Shown: positions 1 through 5,294 of the stretch, piece by piece | Layout: the number at the start of each line of letters is the position of its first letter | Numbering within the stretch: position 1 is the stretch's first letter | Assembly (NCBI GenBank): GCA_964344625.1 | Contig: CAYFNZ010000042.1 | Coordinates: forward strand, 1-8,063 | Direction of reading: 5' to 3' | DNA from: JAAYEL01 sp964344625 | GTDB taxonomy: Bacteria > Bacillota > Clostridia > Tissierellales > Peptoniphilaceae | DNA: 8,063 nucleotides | The notes under the pieces: model-generated | Told to the model about the DNA's origin: nothing | Seen by the model: the letters and a program-made list of their open reading frames with translations, nothing else | The model's database searches: none | Translations under genes and position numbers: made by a program

Positions 1-195
1 TTAGAAGAAGTTTATTGGGAGCACTTTGGAATGATGGACAATCCTAAATATGCCCTAGCAGCTATAAAAAAGATAGAAGTATATAATAGAAATAAAATAT
101 TGATAGGTGACAGGTTGATTGCCAGCTTTGAATACTCAAATAACCAGGTTGATTTTGAGCTTGCTGACTACTTTATAGATAAGTTCCTTAGGTAA
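1..195 (+). CDS. 3' end of a predicted nuclease-like/helicase-associated protein (partial)
   Basis: Reading frame 1 is open from the window edge to a TAA at 193-195 and gives the last 64 residues of a protein. The stretch starts LEEVYWEHFGMMDNP, continues with a KY..AAIKKI.VYNRNKI segment and then GDRLIASFE. From memory, this order (YWEHFGMMD, a helix with paired lysines, then a G-D/K-x-LI-x-[ST]FE strand) is a recurrent C-terminal module of Bacillota proteins annotated as hypothetical or helicase-linked, thought to have a restriction-endonuclease-like fold. The start and N-terminal domains lie outside the window, so the full function cannot be given. The frame is clean, with codon use like its neighbours. 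No clear hairpin terminator follows before the promoter at 209-237. Confidence 0.72.
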   Translation, partial: LEEVYWEHFGMMDNPKYALAAIKKIEVYNRNKILIGDRLIASFEYSNNQVDFELADYFIDKFLR

Positions 196-208
196 AAGCA
201 ATAAATAG

Positions 209-237
209 TTAAAAATACTCCAAATATTTGGTAAAAT
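209..237 (+). promoter_or_regulatory. Candidate sigma-A promoter for the nucleotidyltransferase gene
   Basis: A TAAAAT -10 (232-237) is preceded by TG one base upstream (229-230), making an extended -10. A 17-base spacer separates it from TTAAAA (209-214), which matches 4 of 6 bases of the -35 consensus. The predicted start is near 244, giving a leader of about 28 bases before the ATG at 272. This is inferred from sequence only. Confidence 0.5.
220..231. repeat. Perfect 12-bp palindrome in the promoter spacer, possible operator
   Basis: CCAAATATTTGG is a perfect palindrome filling most of the spacer between the -35 and -10 elements of the promoter above. Its position would let a dimeric repressor block polymerase. 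An AT-rich 12-mer palindrome can also arise by chance, and no cognate regulator is visible here. Confidence 0.35.
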
Positions 238-271
238 ATATTTATTGATAAAAAAAGCTAGGAGGGGACTT

Positions 272-1192
272 ATGGAAAAACCTGTTTTAGTCATTATGGC
301 TGCTGGTATGGGAAGCAGGTATGGTGGACTTAAACAAATCGACCCTATAGACAAAGAAGGAAATATCATAATGGATTATTCTATTTATGATGCTGTAAGG
401 GCTGGATTTGAAAAGGTAATATTTATAATAAAAAAGGAAAATGAAAAGGACTTTAGAGAGGCTATTGGTGATAGGATATCTGACAAGATAGAAGTCAAAT
501 ACGTCTTCCAGGAAATGACAGACATACCTAAAGGATGTATTTTGCCTGAAGATAGGGTTAAACCTTTGGGAACAGCTCACGCTATATATAGTGCAAGAGA
601 AGAAATTTCAGGTCCTTTTGCAGTGATAAATGCAGATGACTATTATGGCAAGGATGCCTTCGAGAAGATATTTAACTTCTTATCTACTACACAAGATGAT
701 GAAAAATATAGGTATACCATGGTGGCCTATAGGCTTGCAAACACCGTTACAGACAATGGTTATGTATCTAGAGGCATCTGTGAAGTAGACAAGGATAACT
801 ACCTTAAAGACATAGTTGAAAGAACCAGGATAGAAAAGAGAGCAAATTCAATTGAATACTCAGAAGATGATGGAAAAACATGGGCAAGACTTGACGATGA
901 CAGGCTGGTTTCAATGAACATGTGGGGTTTTTCAAGGTCCATCCTTGATGAAATAGAAAAAGGTTTTGGAGACTTTTTTGAAAATGCTATAAAAGAAAAT
1001 CCTTTGAAGGCAGAATATTTTCTACCATCAGTAGTAGCAAACCTTCTAGCAAAGGACCTAGCAAGCGTAAAAGTCCTAAACTCAGAAGATAAGTGGTATG
1101 GAATAACATATAAGGAAGATAAGCCTACCATAGTAAAGGCGATTCAAGATATGAAGGATAGAGGAGTATACCCTCAAGGCCTTTGGAAATAG
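272..1192 (+). CDS. Sugar-phosphate nucleotidyltransferase (NTP_transferase family)
   Basis: A 306-residue cytoplasmic enzyme expected to join a nucleoside triphosphate and a sugar 1-phosphate into an NDP-sugar with release of pyrophosphate; the exact sugar cannot be read from sequence. The fold signature is clear: the N-terminal nucleotide-binding loop MAAGMGSRYGGLKQ (residues 9-22), PLGTAHAI (98-105), the metal-binding NADDYYG (120-126) and DNGYVSRGIC (161-170). The C terminus YPQGLWK is normal for this subfamily, so the protein is complete. I chose ATG 272 because AGGAGGGG (260-267) sits at good spacing; an in-frame TTG at 245 would put that ribosome site inside the gene. The stop codon overlaps the galE remnant. 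A neighbouring epimerase would suit an NDP-sugar role, but only its tail is left. A terminator follows at 1386-1432. Confidence 0.88.
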   Translation: MEKPVLVIMAAGMGSRYGGLKQIDPIDKEGNIIMDYSIYDAVRAGFEKVIFIIKKENEKDFREAIGDRISDKIEVKYVFQEMTDIPKGCILPEDRVKPLGTAHAIYSAREEISGPFAVINADDYYGKDAFEKIFNFLSTTQDDEKYRYTMVAYRLANTVTDNGYVSRGICEVDKDNYLKDIVERTRIEKRANSIEYSEDDGKTWARLDDDRLVSMNMWGFSRSILDEIEKGFGDFFENAIKENPLKAEYFLPSVVANLLAKDLASVKVLNSEDKWYGITYKEDKPTIVKAIQDMKDRGVYPQGLWK

Positions 1193-1344
1193 TTGAAAGA
1201 AGACCAGGGGATATTGCCGTAGTATACTGTGACACAAGTCTAGCTGAAAAAGACTTGGGTTGGGTAGCCCAATTAAGCGTTGATGATATGTGCAGGGACG
1301 CATGGAACTGGCAAAGTAAAAACCCAAATGGTTATGACGACTAA
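1183..1344 (+). pseudogene. galE: 3' remnant of galE (UDP-glucose 4-epimerase)
   Basis: In a frame different from the upstream gene, the DNA encodes LEIVERRPGDIAVVYCD, then a segment ending EKDLGW, then VDDMCRDAWNWQSKNPNGYDD and a TAA at 1342-1344. This is the well-known C terminus of GalE (RRPGDIA, ELGW, the W-x-WQ-x-NPNGY ending). GalE normally has about 330-340 residues; only the last 53 or so remain, with no NAD-binding Rossmann domain. The frame is closed upstream by a TAG at 1159-1161 and has no ATG, and the only possible start, TTG 1183, lacks a ribosome site. The fragment has no frameshift or internal stop, so the loss looks recent, or the join is an assembly artefact. It overlaps the last bases of the nucleotidyltransferase gene. 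Homology is recognised with confidence; non-function is inferred. Confidence 0.85.
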
Positions 1345-1385
1345 AAAAGTACTAAATAAAACCTAAATGAATAAAAAGAAGAAAG

Positions 1386-1432
1386 TAGTGTTGCAGAATG
1401 ACTAAAAAGCATTCTGCAATACTATTTTTTTT
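1386..1432 (+). terminator. Strong rho-independent terminator, probably bidirectional
   Basis: Arms 1386-1400 and 1410-1424 pair over 15 bp with one G-U wobble around a 9-base loop, and eight T follow (1425-1432). It ends the nucleotidyltransferase/galE-remnant transcript. Read on the minus strand the same hairpin is followed by a pyrimidine-rich tail, so it may also end the minus-strand deoxyribosyltransferase transcript, whose stop codon is about 45 bases away. Confidence 0.88.
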
Positions 1433-1477
1433 GAGATATTTTGCAACAGCCCCTTACACATATATTCATATAACTTC

Positions 1478-1930
1478 CTAACCCAACTTCTTTAATTCTT
1501 CTTCTAAAATATCGCAGGCTTCTTGGAAGGAGTAGGCCATGTGGCCAAATTTTTCAACTGCGCCTAGGATGTAGTGGTTCATGCCAACGGTTGGAACATA
1601 GTACTTGTTGGCAGATGGGATACGGATATCAGAATGTATACCGATTATAATTTTTGTATCTGTGTAAAGGGCGATGCCAAGCTCACAGGCTACACCGGTG
1701 TCATTGTCAGATAAATCTGCAATGAAAATGTCACAATCTTCTACAGCCTTGGTATCCCCCTCATAAATTTCAATAGAAGTGGGAAGGCTTTGCTTATTCT
1801 CATTGAAAGGCTGTTCAATAGGGTTAAAAATATCAAGTTGAGGGAACCTCTCTCTTAAAATCTTACCTTCAAGTTTTCTTTGATTAACTTGGGCTTCATT
1901 AAATAGGGAGCCAGCTAAATATAGTTTCAT
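1478..1930 (-). CDS. Nucleoside 2-deoxyribosyltransferase
   Basis: A 150-residue cytoplasmic enzyme of the nucleoside 2-deoxyribosyltransferase family (PF05014), which swaps bases between 2'-deoxynucleosides, or hydrolyses them, in nucleoside salvage. Visible family marks are the N-terminal KLYLAGSLFN (2-11), DCDIFIADLSDNDTGVACE (65-83) with the expected nucleophile Glu83 in ACELGIAL, and the C-terminal MNHYILGAV (117-125). Length is as usual for the family. ATG 1930-1928 is supported by AGGAGG (1940-1935) four bases upstream. The gene is monocistronic: it has its own extended -10 promoter, the terminator of the next minus-strand gene lies upstream, and a bidirectional hairpin follows. Base preference cannot be told, and some relatives act on modified nucleotides instead. 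Confidence 0.88.
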   Translation of the reverse strand: MKLYLAGSLFNEAQVNQRKLEGKILRERFPQLDIFNPIEQPFNENKQSLPTSIEIYEGDTKAVEDCDIFIADLSDNDTGVACELGIALYTDTKIIIGIHSDIRIPSANKYYVPTVGMNHYILGAVEKFGHMAYSFQEACDILEEELKKLG

Positions 1931-1954
1931 AAAACCTCCTAGAGTTTTAAGAAT

Positions 1955-1963
1955 ATTATAACA
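1955..1963 (-). promoter_or_regulatory. Extended -10 promoter for the deoxyribosyltransferase gene
   Basis: On the minus strand TGTTATAAT (1963-1955; -10 hexamer at 1960-1955) is a perfect TATAAT with an upstream TG-n extension. No good -35 is seen at 16-18 bases, where the sequence runs into the T-tract of the preceding terminator, which fits an extended -10 promoter. The predicted start is about 18 bases before the ATG. Confidence 0.6.
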
Positions 1964-1982
1964 GAAGAAGAAAAAAGTACAT

Positions 1983-2007
1983 AAAAAAGACTGTCATAAG
2001 ACAGCCT
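1983..2007 (-). terminator. Rho-independent terminator of the YabE-like gene
   Basis: On the minus strand AGGCTGTC pairs with GACAGTCT around a TTAT loop (one G-U pair), followed by six T (1988-1983). It lies about 20 bases after the stop codon at 2027. Confidence 0.82.
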
Positions 2008-2026
2008 AATTTTGCTAATGATTTAA

Positions 2027-3205
2027 TTATCTTGTGTAAACGTCTATGTGGTTACCGTAAGTTCCTCTATCATAAACCTTACCCATATATCCAAATGGAG
2101 TAGGTAGGATAGTTCCCCTAGGTCTGTCGTTAGCTAATACGATATAACCATCGCCATCAGCAACAAATCCGCCGGCATTCACGTGTCTTCCAGGTATCCT
2201 TAAACCGCCACCAGGTAATACGCTTTGAGAATAGTAAGTATACTTGTATCCTCCCCAGTTTATTACTCCATGGAAGGTTAAGTCTCTTAGAGAATATAGG
2301 TTAGCTGAACCTGAAGTACTTGCTATATATGGTCTAGCCTTTGTACCAACTTCAACTATCCTGTCCTTAGGTGACCTGATTTTATCTTTAGAGATAAGGG
2401 TCTTTTCTTTTCCATCATACTTGAAGACGCTTCTTATAATTCCTGTTTGTCCAGCTTGAATTACTGAGCTTTCTCCCTTGTACATAGAAGAGTTATTTCT
2501 AGTGATAGTTTTATTTTCGATTATTTCGTCTTCAACTAGCTTTTGACCAACTAACTCTTTTTGAGTTACAGGCTTTTTAGTGATCTTTTCATCAACCCTG
2601 CTAGTATCTAAAAGCTTGCCGTTTTTGAAGGTCTTAGCAAATGTAACTATTTGCTCTCCATTTGCACCCTTTTGAGTAACCTTCTTGTCACCGTAGGCAA
2701 TATCCATACTTGGTGTAGCTTCAACCTTGAACTTTATAGCTTCCTTCTTAGTAAATCTTTCTTCCTTGTAGTAGTCAACTGTAACTACTTCAACATTTTT
2801 TAAGTTTGTATCCTTTGAAGGTGAAACTATATCATCCTTATCTAATTTGATATTTTCTTCTTCTAATAAGTCGCCAACTGTATCAGCAAAAGTTGTAACA
2901 TTTACAGTATGACCTCCATTAGAAAGGCTAATATTTTTTTCTGTGTTGATATCAATTACCATTTCATTTTCGATTTTATCGTCCATATTGTAATTGATTT
3001 GAGAACCTTCTATAAAGGTATATCCAATATCTTCAAGGACCTGTGCAACACTTTTTGCACTAGTTTCAATCTTTAAGTTTTCGTTATCTATGGATAATTC
3101 AACACTTTTAGGCTGTTGTGCAACACTTATTGAGCTTACAGCCACACTTAGAGCCGCTATAGATAAACCAGCGATAAGTGATTTTTTTAAATTGTTATTT
3201 TCCAT
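2027..3205 (-). CDS. Secreted YabE-like cell-wall protein: DUF348 x2, G5 x2, 3D-like C-terminal domain
   Basis: A 392-residue exported protein of the YabE/Rpf-like kind, expected to bind and probably cleave peptidoglycan. Residues 1-30 form a signal peptide or anchor: two lysines at 7-8, then a hydrophobic segment ending SVAQQ. Two ubiquitin-like DUF348 repeats follow (about 33-88 and 91-146), each with a V..[VL]L...I core. Two G5 domains come next (about 148-222 and 225-289), the second ending in the typical RIVEVGTK. The C-terminal part (about 308-392) resembles a 3D double-psi barrel: GTILPTPFGYMGKVYDRG then GNHIDVY, with Asp379 and Asp388 matching two of the three family aspartates. It is divergent, so lytic activity is likely but unproven. 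The start is backed by GGAGG (3214-3210). It has its own promoter and terminator and may be under WalRK-type control (see the boxes upstream). Confidence 0.87.
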   Translation of the reverse strand: MENNNLKKSLIAGLSIAALSVAVSSISVAQQPKSVELSIDNENLKIETSAKSVAQVLEDIGYTFIEGSQINYNMDDKIENEMVIDINTEKNISLSNGGHTVNVTTFADTVGDLLEEENIKLDKDDIVSPSKDTNLKNVEVVTVDYYKEERFTKKEAIKFKVEATPSMDIAYGDKKVTQKGANGEQIVTFAKTFKNGKLLDTSRVDEKITKKPVTQKELVGQKLVEDEIIENKTITRNNSSMYKGESSVIQAGQTGIIRSVFKYDGKEKTLISKDKIRSPKDRIVEVGTKARPYIASTSGSANLYSLRDLTFHGVINWGGYKYTYYSQSVLPGGGLRIPGRHVNAGGFVADGDGYIVLANDRPRGTILPTPFGYMGKVYDRGTYGNHIDVYTR

Positions 3206-3235
3206 AATTCCTCCGTGTTTTTCTTGAATGATAGG

Positions 3236-3264
3236 ATAATAATCTTTATCTGACCCGATGTCAA
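3236..3264 (-). promoter_or_regulatory. Near-consensus sigma-A promoter of the YabE-like gene
   Basis: On the minus strand a perfect TTGACA -35 (3264-3259), a 17-base spacer and TATTAT -10 (3241-3236, 5 of 6). The predicted start near 3229 gives a leader of about 24 bases, leaving no room for a riboswitch. Confidence 0.82.
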
Positions 3265-3270
3265 TATTTT

Positions 3271-3287
3271 TGTAATAATTTAGTAAC
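3271..3287 (+). promoter_or_regulatory. WalR (YycF)-like box next to the -35
   Basis: TGTAAT-N5-AGTAAC on the plus strand, matching the WalR direct-repeat consensus TGTWAH-N5-TGTWAH at 11 of 12 fixed positions (first base of the second half is A). It ends six bases from the -35 of the YabE-like gene, where a response regulator could touch polymerase. Orientation is opposite to that gene. Function is inferred. Confidence 0.5.
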
Positions 3288-3339
3288 TTTTACCTAGTGA
3301 TAAATAATATTTACCCTGGGAAATGCCTTGATTTCAATG

Positions 3340-3356
3340 GTTACAGAAAAGTTACA
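3340..3356 (-). promoter_or_regulatory. Perfect WalR (YycF)-like box
   Basis: On the minus strand, in the direction of the YabE-like gene, TGTAAC-N5-TGTAAC matches the published WalR consensus TGTWAH-N5-TGTWAH exactly, including the five-base spacing. It lies about 110-127 bases upstream of the predicted start. Many WalR targets in Bacillus are peptidoglycan hydrolases of the same broad class (for example yocH). No walRK genes are in the window. Confidence 0.55.
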
Positions 3357-3531
3357 AGAAATATAAAATATATTTAATAAATGGACTTTTTAGGAAGGCT
3401 AAGTAGCCAGATTAAAGCTTTTAATAATTAATAAAATAAAGGTAAAATGCTATTTTGATTAAAATAATCTAAAACATAATTAATATATTTAGAAAAATCT
3501 ATTATAAAAATTGATTTTATTAATATTTATC

Positions 3532-3559
3532 TTAACAATAATAAAAATAGTGATATAAT
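3532..3559 (+). promoter_or_regulatory. Sigma-A promoter of the DUF2089-DUF4097 operon
   Basis: TATAAT (3554-3559) with TG-n extension (3551-3552), a 16-base spacer and TTAACA (3532-3537, 5 of 6 to consensus). Transcription would start near 3566, almost at the ribosome site AGAGGTG (3567-3573), so the leader is only about 12 bases. Confidence 0.72.
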
Positions 3560-3577
3560 AAGGCTAAGAGGTGACTT

Positions 3578-3943
3578 ATGAAAAATAAAAGCTTATATGA
3601 ATGTCCAGTATGTGACCATGAATTGACTATAAAAACATACGAATGCAAGCACTGTGGTACTAAGATAGAAGGGGACTTTGAGATAGACAAGTTCTCAAGA
3701 CTTACTAAGGAAGAAAAAGACTTTATAGAGCTTTTCGTTATGAAAAGAGGTTCTATAAAAGAGATAGAAAAAGAGCTAAATATTTCTTATCCAACGGTAA
3801 GAAATAAACTTGATAGTGTGATTTCCGCCCTTGGATACAAGGTAGAAAAGAATAGTTCAAGACTTGAAATTCTGCAAATGCTAGACAGGGGCGAGATAAG
3901 TTCAGAAGAGGCCCAAAGGCTTTTGAATAAATTAAATGAATAG
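3578..3943 (+). CDS. DUF2089-family zinc-ribbon/HTH regulator
   Basis: A 121-residue protein of the DUF2089 family. A zinc ribbon is formed by Cys9-X2-Cys12 and Cys23-X2-Cys26. Residues about 40-88 (RLTKEEKDFIELFVMKRGS, then LNISYPTVRNKLD) resemble a sigma-region-4-like helix-turn-helix, with SYPTVRNKL as the likely recognition helix. The C terminus (about 95-119, with ILQMLDRGEISSEEAQRLL) is a short helical hairpin of the SHOCT-like type. It is the first gene of an operon and its stop codon overlaps the ribosome site of the DUF4097 gene, nine bases before that start. By context it probably controls its own operon or senses a signal together with the next protein. DNA binding is inferred from the fold; the target is unknown. 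Confidence 0.85.
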   Translation: MKNKSLYECPVCDHELTIKTYECKHCGTKIEGDFEIDKFSRLTKEEKDFIELFVMKRGSIKEIEKELNISYPTVRNKLDSVISALGYKVEKNSSRLEILQMLDRGEISSEEAQRLLNKLNE

Positions 3944-3952
3944 GAGGAAAAA

Positions 3953-5155
3953 ATGACTGAAGAAAAGAAATTAATCCTAAAGATGTTAAAAGAAGGAATA
4001 ATTACAGAAGATGAAGCTATAAAGCTTTTGGATGCCATTAAGGACCCTGAAGATGATAAGACATCAAAAGCTCAAAATAGAGGCAATAAAGATGGTAGAG
4101 AGGGCTTTGACACAAGGGATCTTGAACGTAAATTTGAAAAATTCACTCAAAATATGGCAAGTGGAATAGATAATCTAGTTCAAAAGACTAGCGAAAAGCT
4201 AAGAAACCTTCAATTCGATTATGACTTTGATATGTCATATGATGGAGATAGCATAATATCTTTTGGCAATATGAAGTCAAAAATAGATAGGACATATACT
4301 ATAGATTTGAAGCCAGATAAGGATATCAACCTGGACATAAATAACTACAATGGTAATACAAAATTAAGTCCAAGTGACCTAGACAAGGTTCAAATAAGGG
4401 CTCACATTAAATATAATGACAGGTATGTAGATGAGAATTACGAATTTGTAAAATACTTTTTTGATGGGGATAGCTTGGTTATTAAGGCTGATTCAAGAGA
4501 TGTAAAGAAGGAAGCATTTTCTGTGAATATGGAAGTGATGTTACCAAAAAAAATCTACAAGAAGGTAAACTTAAATTCATCTAATGGAAATATCGAGCTT
4601 GGTGGCCTTGAATTCGAAGAAGTGTATGGTAAAAGTGCCAATGGAAGTTTCTGGGCTTATAATTTAGATGCAAGATATTTAGGTGCTAGGACTGTTAATG
4701 GTGGCGTAAATGTAGAAGATTCCAAGATTAAGCAAGTGAAACTTGAGTCTGTTAATGGCANNNNNNNNNNNNNNNNNNNNNNNNNNNNNNNNNNNNNNNN
4801 NNNNNNNNNNNNNNNNNNNNNNNNNNNNNNNNNNNNNNNNNNNNNNNNNNNNNNNNNNNNTGTTAATGGCAATATATATATAAGAGGGGATTTAAATAGT
4901 ACAAGATATCTTAAGGTAAATAGCTTGAATGCTTCTGTTAATATAGATGCTAAAGACCTAAATAGGGCGTGTAAACTTTACTGCAAGGCAAATTCGCATT
5001 CCCTTGACAGGATGAACTTAGGAACAAAATTTGATATCATAGAAAAAAATAGAAGGGAGCTTTTAGCAACTACACATGATTATAAGGAAGATGATTTAGA
5101 AAGCTTAAACATTGAAGTAAAAATTCAAAACGGCAGCATAAATGTAAATATTTAG
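3953..5155 (+). CDS. DUF4097 beta-solenoid protein with N-terminal SHOCT-like hairpin (YvlB/LiaX-like), interrupted by an assembly gap
   Basis: As drawn, 400 residues of which 34 are unknown because of 100 N. Residues 5-30 (ILKMLKEGIITEDEAIKLL) are a SHOCT-like helical hairpin; about 48-85 are charged and helical; the rest is a DUF4097 right-handed beta-solenoid with recurrent NG turns. Four NG turns before the gap are spaced exactly 19 residues apart (211, 230, 249, 268). The protein ends in strand-like QNGSINVNI. No signal peptide or membrane segment is seen. Proteins of this architecture include YvlB of Bacillus and LiaX of enterococci, the latter linked to envelope stress and daptomycin response, so an envelope-stress role is plausible. 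The ribosome site AGGAGGA overlaps the upstream stop, and a strong terminator follows. True length is uncertain. Confidence 0.83.
   Translation: MTEEKKLILKMLKEGIITEDEAIKLLDAIKDPEDDKTSKAQNRGNKDGREGFDTRDLERKFEKFTQNMASGIDNLVQKTSEKLRNLQFDYDFDMSYDGDSIISFGNMKSKIDRTYTIDLKPDKDINLDINNYNGNTKLSPSDLDKVQIRAHIKYNDRYVDENYEFVKYFFDGDSLVIKADSRDVKKEAFSVNMEVMLPKKIYKKVNLNSSNGNIELGGLEFEEVYGKSANGSFWAYNLDARYLGARTVNGGVNVEDSKIKQVKLESVNGXXXXXXXXXXXXXXXXXXXXXXXXXXXXXXXXXXVNGNIYIRGDLNSTRYLKVNSLNASVNIDAKDLNRACKLYCKANSHSLDRMNLGTKFDIIEKNRRELLATTHDYKEDDLESLNIEVKIQNGSINVNI
4583..4760 (+). repeat. 57-bp (19-residue) solenoid repeat phase
   Basis: Asn codons of successive NG turns begin at 4583, 4640, 4697 and 4754, an exact 57-bp period. 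The DNA between is diverged, so the repeat is mainly at protein level (one solenoid coil per 19 residues). After the gap the next NG begins at 4865, and the coil after that is slightly longer. Confidence 0.75.
4761..4860. other. Assembly gap (100 N) inside the DUF4097 gene
   Basis: Exactly 100 N, a conventional placeholder length. The 11 bases TGTTAATGGCA occur immediately before it (4750-4760) and immediately after it (4861-4871), so contig ends met at a repeat phase. The real size may differ, and could be zero after merging the overlap. Confidence 0.97.
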
Positions 5156-5244
5156 AATAGCTAGAATCTGCACAGTAATCATATTTGTAATAAAATTCAG
5201 AATTATTAGTTGTATACATGGTTCTTTTATCAAATATATAAAAT

Positions 5245-5292
5245 CACTTTTTCCTATATTGAGTTTTAAAATATAGGAAAAAGTGGCTTTTT
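5245..5292 (+). terminator. Strong terminator between convergent transcripts
   Basis: A perfect 16-bp stem (5245-5260 with 5270-5285), a nine-base loop, then GC and five T (5288-5292). It ends the DUF2089-DUF4097 operon and touches the 3' end of the convergent transporter gene. On the minus strand the tail is A/T-rich with only a short T run, so it may work in both directions but is better for the plus strand. Confidence 0.85.
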
Positions 5293-5294
5293 GT

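Larger units (their letters stand above)
3206..3577. other. Divergent AT-rich intergenic region between the YabE-like gene and the DUF2089 operon
   Basis: 372 bases without a believable gene. It holds the minus-strand promoter (3236-3264), two WalR-like direct-repeat boxes (3271-3287 and 3340-3356), and the plus-strand promoter (3532-3559). The part from about 3360 to 3530 is almost pure A/T and shows no motif I can name. The only small frame beginning with ATG there (3381, 16 codons) has no ribosome site. I see no riboswitch: the predicted leaders of both genes are under 30 bases. Confidence 0.7.

Noticed and set aside
245..271. TTG at 245 as the nucleotidyltransferase start
   Set aside because: It would place the clear AGGAGGGG ribosome site inside the coding region; ATG 272 is well spaced and fits family N termini.
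3381..3431. Small peptide frame of 16 codons in the divergent spacer
   Set aside because: No ribosome site, no promoter placed for it, and length expected by chance.
3206..3577. c-di-AMP (ydaO-type) riboswitch before the YabE-like gene
   Set aside because: Such switches often precede wall-hydrolase genes, but a near-perfect promoter leaves a leader of only about 24 bases, and the conserved GC-rich riboswitch segments are absent.
4583..4760. Tandem DNA repeat or CRISPR-like array
   Set aside because: Only the NG turns recur at 57 bp; the intervening bases are diverged and form a continuous solenoid reading frame.
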